Shown piece by piece: positions 27,536 through 37,276 of a stretch of DNA of 64,000 nucleotides. Position 1 is the first letter of the stretch. Each line of letters starts with the position of its first letter. Made by a program: the position numbers and the translations under genes. The stretch lies in NCBI GenBank assembly GCA_947367255.1, contig CANBCZ010000007.1, forward strand, positions 39,529 to 103,528. Direction: 5' to 3'. Origin of the DNA: an uncultured Alistipes sp. GTDB taxonomy: Bacteria > Bacteroidota > Bacteroidia > Bacteroidales > Rikenellaceae. The notes under the pieces are model-generated. The model was not told the DNA's origin, searched no databases, and was given only the letters and a program-made list of their open reading frames with translations.

Positions 27536-28417
27536 TTAGCGATTGATTGTAGCCTTCGCAGCCTCGTCAGCGAGGTAAGAAGAGCGCACAAGTGGTGCAC
27601 TTGCGCAGAAATCAAAGCCAATCAGTAGAGCCTTCTGCTTGTACTGTTCAAACAGCTGCGGGGTGATGTACTCAGCAACAGGATAGTGCTCCGCAGTTGG
27701 TTGAAGGTACTGCCCGATGGTGAGAATTCTCACGCCTGCATCGTACAGGTCGTGCATAGTCTTCTCGACCTCGTCCTCAGTCTCTCCGAGTCCGACCATA
27801 AGACCGCTCTTTACCACAACACCCTTTGACGCCAAATAGCGCAGGGTAGCCAAAGACTTCTCGTAGGTAGCCTTCGAGCGCAGTGCCGGGGTAAGACGGC
27901 TGACGGTCTCGATGTTGTGCCCGATAATATCGGGCTTGGATGCAATCACCGTATCAAGTCGTGACGGGGATGCGTCCAAATCGGAAATAAGGAGCTCAAT
28001 TGTTGCTTGTGGACTGCTCTGCCTGATAGCCTCGACGGTTGCTGCCCAATGGGCTGCTCCGTGGTCCGGTAGATCGTCGCGTGTAACAGATGTTACGACA
28101 ACATGCCGAAGATTCATAAGCGCAACGCTGTGCGCAACTTTTTGCGGCTCGTCACCATCCGGTGGTAACGGATGTCCTGTTCTGGTGGCACAGAAGCGAC
28201 AATTACGGGTGCAAATATCGCCCAAAATCATAAAGGTCGCAGTTCTTCTGCTCCAGCACTCTGCCTTGTTTGGACATCGTCCGCTGCTGCAAATTGTATG
28301 CAATCCGTGCTCGGCAACTATACGGTCCACCTCCGCAAAAGCATCGCTTTTGTGGAGTCGTATTTTTAGCCAAGAGGGTTTACGCGTAGCGCAACCGCTG
28401 TCATACAACTTCGGCAT
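27536..28417 (-). CDS. lipA: Lipoyl synthase
   Basis: Radical SAM enzyme that inserts two sulfurs into the octanoyl chain. The auxiliary cluster motif CX4CX5C is at C43, C48 and C54, the radical SAM motif CX3CX2C at C69, C73 and C76, and the C-terminal RSSY with its serine ligand is present (VRSSYLADE). 293 aa. A -7 box TATCTTTG lies at 28446-28453. It forms the head of the lipA-lipB-recJ set. Confidence 0.95.
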   Translation of the reverse strand: MPKLYDSGCATRKPSWLKIRLHKSDAFAEVDRIVAEHGLHTICSSGRCPNKAECWSRRTATFMILGDICTRNCRFCATRTGHPLPPDGDEPQKVAHSVALMNLRHVVVTSVTRDDLPDHGAAHWAATVEAIRQSSPQATIELLISDLDASPSRLDTVIASKPDIIGHNIETVSRLTPALRSKATYEKSLATLRYLASKGVVVKSGLMVGLGETEDEVEKTMHDLYDAGVRILTIGQYLQPTAEHYPVAEYITPQLFEQYKQKALLIGFDFCASAPLVRSSYLADEAAKATINR

Positions 28418-28445
28418 TTTAAGTTCATTATTTTCCCAATTGGCA

Positions 28446-28453
28446 CAAAGATA
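28446..28453 (-). promoter_or_regulatory. -7 box of lipA
   Basis: TATCTTTG on the minus strand, 28 bases before the lipA start. Confidence 0.5.
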
Positions 28454-28647
28454 TGAAAAAAACCATACAAAACGAAAAAAATCACAAGTTTTTTCAACTC
28501 TGCAATATTTGCCAAGGTCAGAATCTTATTCTGTATCGTCAATTTTTGCTCTAAAAGAGGGGTGCAAAAAGTCCTGTTTGTAGTGTAAAGAGCTGGTAAA
28601 AATGATAAAAAAGTGGCGAGAAGTATACGATTTCGAAAATTTTTGCT

Positions 28648-28655
28648 TAATTTTG
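28648..28655 (+). promoter_or_regulatory. -7 box of the acyltransferase gene
   Basis: TAATTTTG. Transcription would begin near 28662, which rules out the in-frame ATG at 28657 and supports the start at 28690. Confidence 0.5.
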
Positions 28656-28689
28656 AATGATTATTTACCAGTTTAACACTATTGCACAG

Positions 28690-30051
28690 ATGAAAAAACA
28701 ACGAACTCCGAGGGACCACTCCCTCTTTCTGAAGGCGTTTAGGGCATATCTGCAATATGTCAATTCTGGACTCTATTTCCGTAAGGAGCATATTATTGGA
28801 TTGGAGAACGTGCCAGCGGACGGAACTCCTGTTGTGGTTGTGTCGAACCACCAGAACTGTCTGAATGACCCGTTGTGTGTGTGTTTAATGCTCACGGACA
28901 GGCGAATGAACTTCCTTGCCCGTGCCAATGTCTTCAATAATCCGATATTCAACAAGGCTCTGAGGGCAATGGGTCTGCTTCCGGCATATCGCTTGAGCCA
29001 CGAAGGCTATGCTGCGGTTGCCAAAAACCGTATGACGCTCGATGCTGCCGGTGAGGCTTTGATGAATGGCGAAACAGTGATGCTCTATCCTGAGGCGGGT
29101 CATCAGGATAAGCGTTGGTTGGGTGTGTTCAAGGTTACATACCTCAAGATGGCTTTTGATGCCGCGGAGAAGATGAACTTCGAGAAGGATGTGATGATTC
29201 TCCCATCTTGTAACCACTACTCAAACTACTTCCATGCCCGAACAGATATGCTTATCAAGTTCGGCAAGCCTATCTCGCTCAAACCGTACTACGAGCAGTA
29301 CAAGGAGTCTCCGCGCGAGACTATGGTTAAGATTAACCAGATTGTCCGCGACAATATTCAGGAGATGATGCTCCATATCGACGATTTGGAGCACTACGAC
29401 CAGATAGACTTTCTGCGCGACAACGGCTATGGTCGCAAGTATGCCATCGAGCACGGCTTCAAGTTCCGCTATCTGCCGTCGCGACTGCTCTCGGATCAGA
29501 TGCTGGTCAATGCTCTGCAGACTGCATATCAGCAGCACCCCGAGCAGATGGAGCAGATATATAACGATACGGCACGCCTTATCGAGGGGGAGAATAGACT
29601 CAAAATCCGCGATTGGCTCTTTATCCATAATCCGGGTATCGAGGCTCCGATTTTGCGAGGTTTAGGTCTGCTGATGCTGTTGCCGCTCTTCCTTGTGTCG
29701 GCAATTCCGACCCTGCTGCTCTTCGTTATCCCGAAGATTTTCCTCAATAAACTTATTAAGGATCAGATGTTCATCAGCTCCTTTAATGTTGGTGTAAGTG
29801 TCTTTATATCAGTGCCTTTGTGCCTTATTGTTCCAAGTATCCTGCTCTGGGTATTCCTCGGATTTTGGTGGGCATTGGCATACTTTATTGCCTTCCCGAT
29901 AATGTTTATCCTCGCTTGGAACTTTATGCGTATGTTCCTTAAGTTTGTCGGCTCTTGTCGCTTTGTTGCGCGCCGAAATCGTAAGGATATTGCCGAACTA
30001 AGGGAGTTGAGAGAGTCTATCTTCAACCGACTTGATCAGTATTTGTCGTAA
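28690..30051 (+). CDS. PlsC-type acyltransferase with membrane tail
   Basis: Predicted 1-acylglycerol-3-phosphate acyltransferase-like enzyme of membrane lipid synthesis, 453 aa. The catalytic block is SNHQNCLND, an H-x5-D spacing common in Bacteroidetes members, followed by the YPEAGHQ substrate-binding motif. The C-terminal ~130 residues hold two or three strong hydrophobic segments and a basic tail (RFVARRNRKDIAELRELRE). The substrate (glycerophosphate, ornithine or other lipid) is not clear. Single gene with its own promoter; the repeat hairpin at 30068 may end its transcript. Confidence 0.83.
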   Translation: MKKQRTPRDHSLFLKAFRAYLQYVNSGLYFRKEHIIGLENVPADGTPVVVVSNHQNCLNDPLCVCLMLTDRRMNFLARANVFNNPIFNKALRAMGLLPAYRLSHEGYAAVAKNRMTLDAAGEALMNGETVMLYPEAGHQDKRWLGVFKVTYLKMAFDAAEKMNFEKDVMILPSCNHYSNYFHARTDMLIKFGKPISLKPYYEQYKESPRETMVKINQIVRDNIQEMMLHIDDLEHYDQIDFLRDNGYGRKYAIEHGFKFRYLPSRLLSDQMLVNALQTAYQQHPEQMEQIYNDTARLIEGENRLKIRDWLFIHNPGIEAPILRGLGLLMLLPLFLVSAIPTLLLFVIPKIFLNKLIKDQMFISSFNVGVSVFISVPLCLIVPSILLWVFLGFWWALAYFIAFPIMFILAWNFMRMFLKFVGSCRFVARRNRKDIAELRELRESIFNRLDQYLS

Positions 30052-30067
30052 AAACGCGGCATTAGCT

Positions 30068-30161
30068 GCACATCCCTAAAAGCCCGACAATGGCTGTACG
30101 CTCAAGTACTATCCATTGTCGGGCTTTCTACTCGATGCACGCCTACTACCCCGTTTTGACG
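30068..30161. repeat. Intergenic hairpin repeat (family copy 2)
   Basis: GCACATCCCT lead-in (30068-30077), then a 12-base stem (GCCCGACAATGG with CCATTGTCGGGC) around an inner GTAC/GTAC pairing. 30106-30161 is the inverted copy of 4351-4406 (53 of 56 identical). It probably also terminates the acyltransferase transcript. Confidence 0.8.
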
Positions 30162-30193
30162 ATAAATAGGTGCAAAGAGTAATAGGGGTCATC

Positions 30194-31507
30194 CTACTGA
30201 AGGCTGACTTTTATTGTGTATGGCACGCCGTTGAGAACATCGGTGCGTCCGACATACTTTGTACCATATTCGTCTGTATAGTTATCTACAGTGGTGGTGC
30301 AGAGCACAGAGACAAACCATCTTCCCGCCTTAGGATTGTCGATAGTAAGCTCCTTGTAGCACCCTGTGCCATCGACTCTCCACTGCGTATTGTTTGCAAA
30401 GGCAAACTCTCGAGCCTTGGCACATAGTGTGAGGTCGAAATTATCCTCTCCCTTATACCCATTGAGTTGAATTTTCAGCTGCTTGCACCGCTTGGGAACA
30501 ACAACCTCGAAGTGGTGGTACTGCTTGTCGCCAATACGGGTAAATTCGGGTTGGTTGTCGTTGGTTTTCAGACACATAGCACGCTCTGTATCGGACAGTA
30601 GGAGACCCTTTGTCTGAGGCTTTGCGTTGCCATCCATAGCGTAGAGCAGGGTGGCTGCCATAAGCTCGAGTCGCTTGCCACGCTTGACACCCTCGGGGTG
30701 CGAGCCAACCATTATCGTGCGACCGCTCTTTTCATCGCCTTTGTATGCCCAGATGGCAGGTTGGTTGTCTATCTGCACCTTGTCGTTATCATTGAAGATA
30801 TATCGACCCAGCACCTCAGTACCCTCGGGTAAGTTACCTTTGAGATCACCCAAGGCATATCCACCGCCGTTATGGCGCACCGAATCGACAATATAGTCGC
30901 CACCAAAGTCGTAGTATTGTAGCAGTGGACTCTTTTTCTCTATGCGTATCGGTGTTCTACTCTTGTTTAGGTGTGATGAGTGCATTAATCCTTGCCACAG
31001 ATGGAGATAACTATCCGTAAATCGTACATTTTTACCATTTCTTTTACTGCCCGCCGTGGCGAAGTAGGCACCTGCGCAGGTCCCGACATACGAACCTCCA
31101 TTGCCGACAAAGGTGCGAATACTCTCTCTGCCCGCCTCGGCAAGGGATTGGCTGTGTTTGCTCGCTGCGCCACCATTGACATATATCACTCTGTATCTCG
31201 GAGCTCCGTCGGGGTAGAGCAGCCAGCCGTTTGTATCTTCGTTGTAGCCGCAGAATATCTGCTGCTGCTTCAGGGTGTCGATAACGGTAGGCTCTTTTGC
31301 CGAAGCAAAAAACTCCATCTGCATCCCCAAATGGTCTACTGCGGGTAGTGTACGACGCGATGTGAGGGCGATGCCGCCATCCATAAACACCTCTTTGTAG
31401 TAGCCGCGACTCTCTGCCAATACCGCTTCACGAGCCTTTGCTTGGTTGCGGGCAGATATTGTGCCGACGGTTAGAAGGAGTAGTATTGTAAGTATAGGTC
31501 GCCTCAT
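30194..31507 (-). CDS. Secreted amidotransferase-like protein with PPC domain
   Basis: 437 aa with a signal peptide ending SARN. The central domain looks like the biotin-protein-ligase N-terminal/class I glutamine amidotransferase fold: a GTCAGAYFA nucleophile elbow (cysteine about residue 143) and a VGSHPEG histidine about 130 residues later. The C-terminal ~115 residues resemble a bacterial pre-peptidase C-terminal beta domain (HHFEVVVPKRCKQLKIQL ... GRWFVSVLC). The activity on an extracellular substrate is unknown. It follows wzz by 14 bases and may be the last gene of the polysaccharide operon by read-through. Confidence 0.72.
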   Translation of the reverse strand: MRRPILTILLLLTVGTISARNQAKAREAVLAESRGYYKEVFMDGGIALTSRRTLPAVDHLGMQMEFFASAKEPTVIDTLKQQQIFCGYNEDTNGWLLYPDGAPRYRVIYVNGGAASKHSQSLAEAGRESIRTFVGNGGSYVGTCAGAYFATAGSKRNGKNVRFTDSYLHLWQGLMHSSHLNKSRTPIRIEKKSPLLQYYDFGGDYIVDSVRHNGGGYALGDLKGNLPEGTEVLGRYIFNDNDKVQIDNQPAIWAYKGDEKSGRTIMVGSHPEGVKRGKRLELMAATLLYAMDGNAKPQTKGLLLSDTERAMCLKTNDNQPEFTRIGDKQYHHFEVVVPKRCKQLKIQLNGYKGEDNFDLTLCAKAREFAFANNTQWRVDGTGCYKELTIDNPKAGRWFVSVLCTTTVDNYTDEYGTKYVGRTDVLNGVPYTIKVSLQ

Positions 31508-31521
31508 AAAGTGTCAGTTTA

Positions 31522-32532
31522 CTACAAAAGTAGTAATTTTTTGATTTCAATCAAAAAGTCGCGACCCAAAAGCACCCAAAGCAGTGCTACTACCACGCCA
31601 CCGAGGGTAAACCGTGCAATCATCTTTATACGCCCGACACTCGACGCCCTGAGGGGGATTGTTGCCGGCTCGATGGTGGCAAAGAGAGGCTTTGCCTCCT
31701 CAACCTTTGCCCGCGCCATCTGCATCTGTGTAGCAACGGAGGCATAGAGTTGCTGGGCGAGGAGCTTCTCGTTCTGCAGGCGCTCGCGTCGGTTAATCTC
31801 CCCCTGCCTTACAACCTTGTGGTTGGAGTCGATATAGTCGGCATAGTTCTGTTGCGCCTCGTAGTACTCCTGCCGGCGTTTGAGGTAGAGTTGCTCCCAA
31901 TATTTCAGCTCCTGCTCCGCCTTTGATGTGCGGTATGTAGTTACATACTCCTGCAGCTGCGCGGTTACCTGTGCTGCAACCATCGCTGCTACTTGTGGGT
32001 CCTGAAGGGTAACGGCTATGGTTGTGATGCCGCTCTTTTTGTCTATGGATGTGGCTATATCTCGGCGCAGTGTGGTGATAAGTTCTGCCTGAGTCTTGGT
32101 CAGTCGGAAGGGCTCGATTGCGGCGGTATCTATCTCTTTTTTAGCTCTTTGCAGATACTCCGAGAGGGAGATGGTCGCTCCGCCGCAGAGCCTCCGCACG
32201 GGTGTCGCGAGCAGCTCAATCATAAATGGGGTAGATGCAACTATCTCGGGATAGATTGTAATTCCCAGCGCATCCTCCTCAGCTCCCAAATTTATGCCGC
32301 TCAACCCGAATACGGAGGCGGCAGAGGCGAGGTTGTTTGTCGATTGTACCGATTCGGGAGATAGAAGCACCTTTGCCGTATAGCGTTTCGGTATTGCAAA
32401 GGCGACGATAACCCCGATAAACATTGCTGCTACGGTAATGGTAAGTATCACCGCTCGGGATGACCATATTTTTATCAGCCACGCGGCGAGATCTATCGTC
32501 TGTTCTGTGTTATATATCTGATTATCTGCCAT
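31522..32532 (-). CDS. wzz: Chain-length determinant (Wzz-type) protein
   Basis: Inner-membrane polysaccharide co-polymerase that sets glycan chain length, 336 aa. Two transmembrane segments bracket a large periplasmic coiled-coil region: TM1 about residues 20-42 (AVILTITVAAMFIGVIVAF) and TM2 near the C terminus (LGGVVVALLWVLLG). No tyrosine-kinase domain is attached. I start at the ATG at 32532 (MADNQIYN), as the upstream extension is hydrophilic and overlaps the Wza gene. Confidence 0.85.
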   Translation of the reverse strand: MADNQIYNTEQTIDLAAWLIKIWSSRAVILTITVAAMFIGVIVAFAIPKRYTAKVLLSPESVQSTNNLASAASVFGLSGINLGAEEDALGITIYPEIVASTPFMIELLATPVRRLCGGATISLSEYLQRAKKEIDTAAIEPFRLTKTQAELITTLRRDIATSIDKKSGITTIAVTLQDPQVAAMVAAQVTAQLQEYVTTYRTSKAEQELKYWEQLYLKRRQEYYEAQQNYADYIDSNHKVVRQGEINRRERLQNEKLLAQQLYASVATQMQMARAKVEEAKPLFATIEPATIPLRASSVGRIKMIARFTLGGVVVALLWVLLGRDFLIEIKKLLLL

Positions 32533-32537
32533 ATAGT

Positions 32538-35500
32538 CTACTTTAGTATATTGCCTATCGTTGCAATCATTGTGGCTAAAGAGGCACTTGTCGTAGCTAC
32601 AGAGAGTATGCTCTGCAGTGCCTGCTCGTGGCTCTGTTTTGTCGGCACGATAATCTCGCAACCCGGCTCGACAATGTTGCTGCGGTTTAATTTGCCGTGT
32701 CTGATTTGTCCGTTCATATAGACGATATAGCAGCTCTTTTTTCGGGCGTGCTGCGAGAAGCCTCCCGCCTGCTCGATATAGAACTTAACCCTTTTGTCGG
32801 CTGTAAAACCGACGGTGTTGGGACTCATAACACAACCACTTATGCGAACGGTGTTGTTGTACTGCGGAATAAGCAGTTCGTCACCCTCTCTGAGGACAAT
32901 ATCGGCATCCGACCCCGGAGAGCAGAGCGCCTGCTCAAGGTCTATGCCTATGTTGAAACGGTCAGAGAGTGTGAGCGACTGAACATCTATAGAGTCTTTG
33001 ACATTGCGTGCCGCGAGCGAGAGTACACTCTGCTTGCGTTCGTACTCATCCCGGTCCATCTTACGGATAAGCCGAGCCCCCTTGATATATGCAAAGCGGG
33101 TCACGCCACCGGCTCTATTGACAAGGTCGCTCAGCCGTTCGCTCTTCTTTGAGAGGGGATATTCGCCACCGTAGAGCACCTCGCCATCTATCTTTACACT
33201 CTTCGGCTCTTGGTAGGCGGGACTTTTGCGGATATATATTCGGTCGAAAGGTCTTAATAGGAAATTATTTATACTGTCTACGGCAAAATCGCCCTTCAGG
33301 GCAAATGTAAACTGCTCGCACAGCTGCTCACTCTGCTCCTGACTTCGACTGTCGATAATCGGGCGGCTGATATCTACCCGTACTGTTGAGGCAGAGGGTA
33401 GCAGACCTCCCGCCTGAATTATTGCATCCTCGAGAGTGGTGTTGTCCGCATAGGGCAGAGTTCCGGGATGAGCCACCTCGCCGAGAACCTCGATACTACC
33501 TGTTTCCTGCAACTCGTGTATGCTCGGGATGTAGAGTGTGTCGTTGCGCTGCAGAGCAATGTCGGGGGATGTGTCGTTGAGAATACCCTCCAAGTCTATC
33601 TGAATGGTCTGCAGGGTCATATCCTCGCGCTCGCGCCACAAAATAGCCCTCCGAATAAAGGCGTCGCCTGTAATGCCTTCAGCCTTCTCGATTAACTTTT
33701 TGACACTGTTGGTCTGGTCGTTCAGCTGATACTCTCCCTCGCGCAGTAGTGCTCCTTTAGCTACCAATCTGTTCTCAAATCGCTCCTCTATGGTGCCTAC
33801 CTCGACCAGATCGCCATCTGCCATCTTGAAGTTGCCGAAGTCTGAACTATCGACCGTATATATCTGATATTCAAGACCATTCTTGCGCGTTACGGTGGCT
33901 TGTCGCCGATATGCGTCATCTGCAAATCCGCCTGCATAGTCGAGTAGCGCAGCGAGCGTCTCGCCCTCTGCCAATTCGTAAAACAGAGGGCGTTTTACAG
34001 ACCCTTTTACCTCAACAAGCAGATTGTATGGCGGCACGATAATCATATCCCCCTCCTGCAGTCGGATATTGTCGGAGGCGTCGGCATCCATAATAAATCT
34101 GTAGATGTCAATCTTCGCCACCTGCCGACCATTTCGCACCACCCGAATATTTCGCAGAGAGCCTAAATCTCCCACTCCGCCCGCTTTGTGGAGGGCGTAA
34201 AATGCCGTGGCAAGCGAGGAGAGGGAGTAGCTGCCCGGACTCTCTACCTCTCCCATAATGTGTACATCGATGGTGCGTATCTCTCCAAGTGACAGCTTGA
34301 GATGTGATGTGCCATTCTTGCTGCCGATACCTGAATATATTGTCGAGAGATGTCGTTGCAGATACCTCTCGGCATCGGCAATGGTCATCCCGCTCAGATA
34401 TATAGGACCTATCCCGTCGATGTTGATAGCCCCCTCAGGCGATATAACCTTGCGAATTGTCGTCTGATTTGCGCCCCAGATGTCGATTATCACCTCGTCT
34501 CCCGCGCCAAGGGTATAGTTTTTTGGCGTGGCGATATTCTGATTGGGGGTGAAGGTGAGGTTGTCGGAGCTAAAGAGTGTACGACCGAAGATTTTGTTCT
34601 CGTTTTGACCGCTTTTTGCTACAAACTTGAGATTTTTATCCTCCGGATTTTTGCGCAGACGGGCTCTGTCTGCAGAGGTGTTAAGGGTGTCGGTCTGTAA
34701 CTCCCGACCCTCAGCCATCGCACTCTTTATGTAGTTATCAATCTGCTGATTAGTAATGTTTTGCGCAGATGCACTGCCGATAATCAGGAGTGGCAGCAGG
34801 AGTATTTTCGCCATCTCGGCTTTCACCTTTCGATTGATTTTTCGGCGCTCGGGGTCAAAGATCCAGCCCCATTTGTTGAAGTACATAGCGATATTTTTAA
34901 TGTGAATTTTGAGCATCTTTCGGCTGTGGTAGGACTCGGCACGATGTGCGTGGACAACAACCGCATCGGGGTAGCAGACAGTTCGGTATCGAGTGTGCAT
35001 ACGGCGCGAGAGGTCGAGGTCCTCGCCATACATAAAAAATCGCTCGTCGAACAATCCTACTTTGCGTAATGCGCTGACCCTGAGAAACATAAAACATCCC
35101 GACAGATAAGGCATATTGAGCTCTCTGTCTGAAATTTTAGGGTTGAACCGCTCTCGGGATTTGCCAAAAAACATCTTTGGAATAAATCGGCGAATGATAA
35201 GGTCGTAGGGCGATGGGAGCAGTTTGCACAGGTGCTGAACTTCTCCGTTCGGATATGTGATCTTCGGCATCACCCAGCCGACCTTTTTGTGGCTATCCAT
35301 ATACTTGACAAGGCGCTCTATTGTCCCCTCCTCGAAGTAGATGTCGGGGTTGATTACGATGTGATACTTCGCCCCCAGACGGATAGCCTCGCGCATAGCT
35401 ATATTGTGTGCCGCGCCGTAGCCGTCATTGGCGTTGTGGATATAGCAAAACCTCTTCGAACGATGCTCCAGAGTGCGATAGAGGTCGTGGCGCGAGTTAT

Positions 35501-35603
35501 CGACTATATAGAGTCGGTCAATCGGGCTGCGAAGCACGCAGGCAAGGAGCGTGTCGAGCTCCTGCCGAGAGTTGTGGTAGATGACAAGGGAGGCGGTAAT
35601 CAT
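32538..35603 (-). CDS. Glycosyltransferase family 2 fused to Wza-like export protein
   Basis: One uninterrupted 1021-aa frame. Residues 1-263 are a complete GT2 rhamnosyltransferase-like enzyme (YIVDNSRHD, INPDIYF, FMYGEDLDLSRR), ending in the usual YFNKWGW tail. Residue 264 is a methionine that begins a perfect signal peptide (MAKILLLPLLIIGSASAQ), followed by the polysaccharide-export domain (YTLGAGDEVIIDIWG) and several SLBB domains to the end. The Wza part is expected in the outer membrane, so a true fusion would bury the signal. An internal start at 34814 with AAAGGTG upstream would give a normal 758-aa Wza. Likely two products or a lost stop codon. Confidence 0.85.
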   Translation of the reverse strand: MITASLVIYHNSRQELDTLLACVLRSPIDRLYIVDNSRHDLYRTLEHRSKRFCYIHNANDGYGAAHNIAMREAIRLGAKYHIVINPDIYFEEGTIERLVKYMDSHKKVGWVMPKITYPNGEVQHLCKLLPSPYDLIIRRFIPKMFFGKSRERFNPKISDRELNMPYLSGCFMFLRVSALRKVGLFDERFFMYGEDLDLSRRMHTRYRTVCYPDAVVVHAHRAESYHSRKMLKIHIKNIAMYFNKWGWIFDPERRKINRKVKAEMAKILLLPLLIIGSASAQNITNQQIDNYIKSAMAEGRELQTDTLNTSADRARLRKNPEDKNLKFVAKSGQNENKIFGRTLFSSDNLTFTPNQNIATPKNYTLGAGDEVIIDIWGANQTTIRKVISPEGAINIDGIGPIYLSGMTIADAERYLQRHLSTIYSGIGSKNGTSHLKLSLGEIRTIDVHIMGEVESPGSYSLSSLATAFYALHKAGGVGDLGSLRNIRVVRNGRQVAKIDIYRFIMDADASDNIRLQEGDMIIVPPYNLLVEVKGSVKRPLFYELAEGETLAALLDYAGGFADDAYRRQATVTRKNGLEYQIYTVDSSDFGNFKMADGDLVEVGTIEERFENRLVAKGALLREGEYQLNDQTNSVKKLIEKAEGITGDAFIRRAILWREREDMTLQTIQIDLEGILNDTSPDIALQRNDTLYIPSIHELQETGSIEVLGEVAHPGTLPYADNTTLEDAIIQAGGLLPSASTVRVDISRPIIDSRSQEQSEQLCEQFTFALKGDFAVDSINNFLLRPFDRIYIRKSPAYQEPKSVKIDGEVLYGGEYPLSKKSERLSDLVNRAGGVTRFAYIKGARLIRKMDRDEYERKQSVLSLAARNVKDSIDVQSLTLSDRFNIGIDLEQALCSPGSDADIVLREGDELLIPQYNNTVRISGCVMSPNTVGFTADKRVKFYIEQAGGFSQHARKKSCYIVYMNGQIRHGKLNRSNIVEPGCEIIVPTKQSHEQALQSILSVATTSASLATMIATIGNILK

Positions 35604-36445
35604 ATCGGATTTATTGCATTTGGTTTATCGGTACAACATCTTAGGTCGCCCTTTGGCAGCTTCCAGTTGCGGGGGTTGTTGTCAAACTTCTCCACACCCC
35701 ACTTCGTGACCACCGCCAGCTTGTAGCCTAATCGTATAACTAACTGAGATATAGCTATTTCGCCCCTGCGTATAAGGAGCTGTTTGTTGGCGATATCTCT
35801 CCCCGGAAACTTGCCGCCGTTGAGCACAACAAGCTCCTTGAGTACGGAGAGTGTTGTGAGTAGGAAGAAGCTCTGAAGGTGGGGTGTAAAGTTATCCCTG
35901 ACAAGCGACTGGTAACAGGTCGAGCAGCACGATATGCCGAGCATCCCGACATCTGTATTTCGCTCCATATAGTTGATATATGGGTCGATAAAGTCGCGTT
36001 GCAAAGCATTTACGGAGCTGTTTGTGAGCAGTATATAGCAGTTTTCCGACCCCGCAACGGCATCATAGAAGGCGGCATAGCCCGAAAAGTCCATACCTCT
36101 GTTCGGTACGGGTATAATCTGGTCGGAGTGGGTTGCGATATACTCGATATTGCGGCAGAGGTGGATGTCGGAGATGGTCACGGTAAGCTCTACTTCCCGC
36201 TCCCCCTTGTAGCCGGCAAAACGGTCGAATTGATACTTCAGCCCACACTCCCAATCGACAATCGTATCGTTGATGTGCTTGTGGCGAACGGGTGGATAGC
36301 CTCCCCACTCGTGGATGCAGACACGGAGTTGTCGGCTCTCTACGGCGACCCTCTTGCGGGGCGTTATATCCTTATAACCTAAATTCAGACGCCTGAGTCC
36401 GACGAGCTCCAGAAGAAGCTCTATGCACAACTTTATAAAGTCCAT
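35600..36445 (-). CDS. Putative glycosyltransferase
   Basis: 281 aa, not in a family I can name with certainty. It contains PVPNRGMDFSGYAAFYDAV, similar to the N-R-G-x-D patch of rhamnan-synthesis (RgpF-like) proteins, and an ILLTNSSV stretch as in GT-A folds. Position inside the polysaccharide operon supports a sugar-transfer role. Its stop overlaps the next gene's ATG by four bases, and it begins two bases after the preceding GT2. Confidence 0.6.
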   Translation of the reverse strand: MDFIKLCIELLLELVGLRRLNLGYKDITPRKRVAVESRQLRVCIHEWGGYPPVRHKHINDTIVDWECGLKYQFDRFAGYKGEREVELTVTISDIHLCRNIEYIATHSDQIIPVPNRGMDFSGYAAFYDAVAGSENCYILLTNSSVNALQRDFIDPYINYMERNTDVGMLGISCCSTCYQSLVRDNFTPHLQSFFLLTTLSVLKELVVLNGGKFPGRDIANKQLLIRRGEIAISQLVIRLGYKLAVVTKWGVEKFDNNPRNWKLPKGDLRCCTDKPNAINPI

Positions 36446-36447
36446 AA

Positions 36448-37275
36448 CTATCTTTTAAGTAGGTATAAAATGCGGAAAAAGAGGAATTTGACTATTGATA
36501 ACTTGCCGTTGAGGGCATCTTTTGCCATCAGAAAGTTTCGGCGATAACTATCGGCAACGCTGCCTATGCTCTTTGCTTTGTGCATGTAGTATTTTAGAGT
36601 ACCGCCTGCCTGTTGCGCTCCGAAAACATTAGCTCCGTGCTGTCGGTAGAGTATCTGCGGCTCGGAGATCCATCCTACAGCACCGCCGTCAGCTATGACT
36701 CGCAGACCAATCCAACTATCGTGCATAACTGCGCGAGGCGATACGGGCAGCGAGATATCTCGTGCGGCACGATTTATAATCATCGTACAGCCCGTAAAGA
36801 GGTTGCACGATATGGCATATCTCGGCTTTGTAAGCAGCTCGGGGCGCAGTTTCATATAGCTCCACAGCGAGGGGCTTATGGTCTTCAGGTCGCTGTCGGT
36901 CACAATAAGGTCGGTGCAGACAAGCGCAGGGCGGTCCACCTCCTCAATCTCGCGAATCTTCGCCAACGACCTCTCTACCTTTTGTGGTAGCCAGACATCG
37001 TCGTGGTCGCAGAACATATAGTAGTCGGCATCCACCTTGTCGAGCAACCAGATGAAACTACCCATTGCTCGGCGGGCTCTTTTTGGGTCGTGCAACACGA
37101 CAATATTGCCGTAGCGAGCCTGATAATCCCTTAAAATCTGCAGCGTGGAGTCTGTCGAGCCGTCATCCCGAATATAGAGTGTAAAATCCCTATATGTCTG
37201 ATTTTCAAGAGAGGCCAACTGCTCGGCAAGGTATCGGGAGCTGTTGTATGTTGCAAGTAGTATCGCCAATTTCAT
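36448..37275 (-). CDS. Family 2 glycosyltransferase
   Basis: 275 aa GT-A fold enzyme: LLATYNSSRYLAEQL at the N terminus, RDDGSTDST nucleotide-binding loop (about residue 36), and FCDHDDVW as the D-x-D metal site. The C-terminal end is basic and hydrophobic, probably membrane associated. Typical of O-antigen or capsule assembly loci. It lies one base from the Wzy gene. Confidence 0.87.
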   Translation of the reverse strand: MKLAILLATYNSSRYLAEQLASLENQTYRDFTLYIRDDGSTDSTLQILRDYQARYGNIVVLHDPKRARRAMGSFIWLLDKVDADYYMFCDHDDVWLPQKVERSLAKIREIEEVDRPALVCTDLIVTDSDLKTISPSLWSYMKLRPELLTKPRYAISCNLFTGCTMIINRAARDISLPVSPRAVMHDSWIGLRVIADGGAVGWISEPQILYRQHGANVFGAQQAGGTLKYYMHKAKSIGSVADSYRRNFLMAKDALNGKLSIVKFLFFRILYLLKR

Positions 37276-37276
37276 A

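Noticed and set aside
27912..28583. 223-codon plus-strand frame across lipA
   Set aside because: Antisense to lipA with its conserved cysteines; composition typical of a shadow frame.
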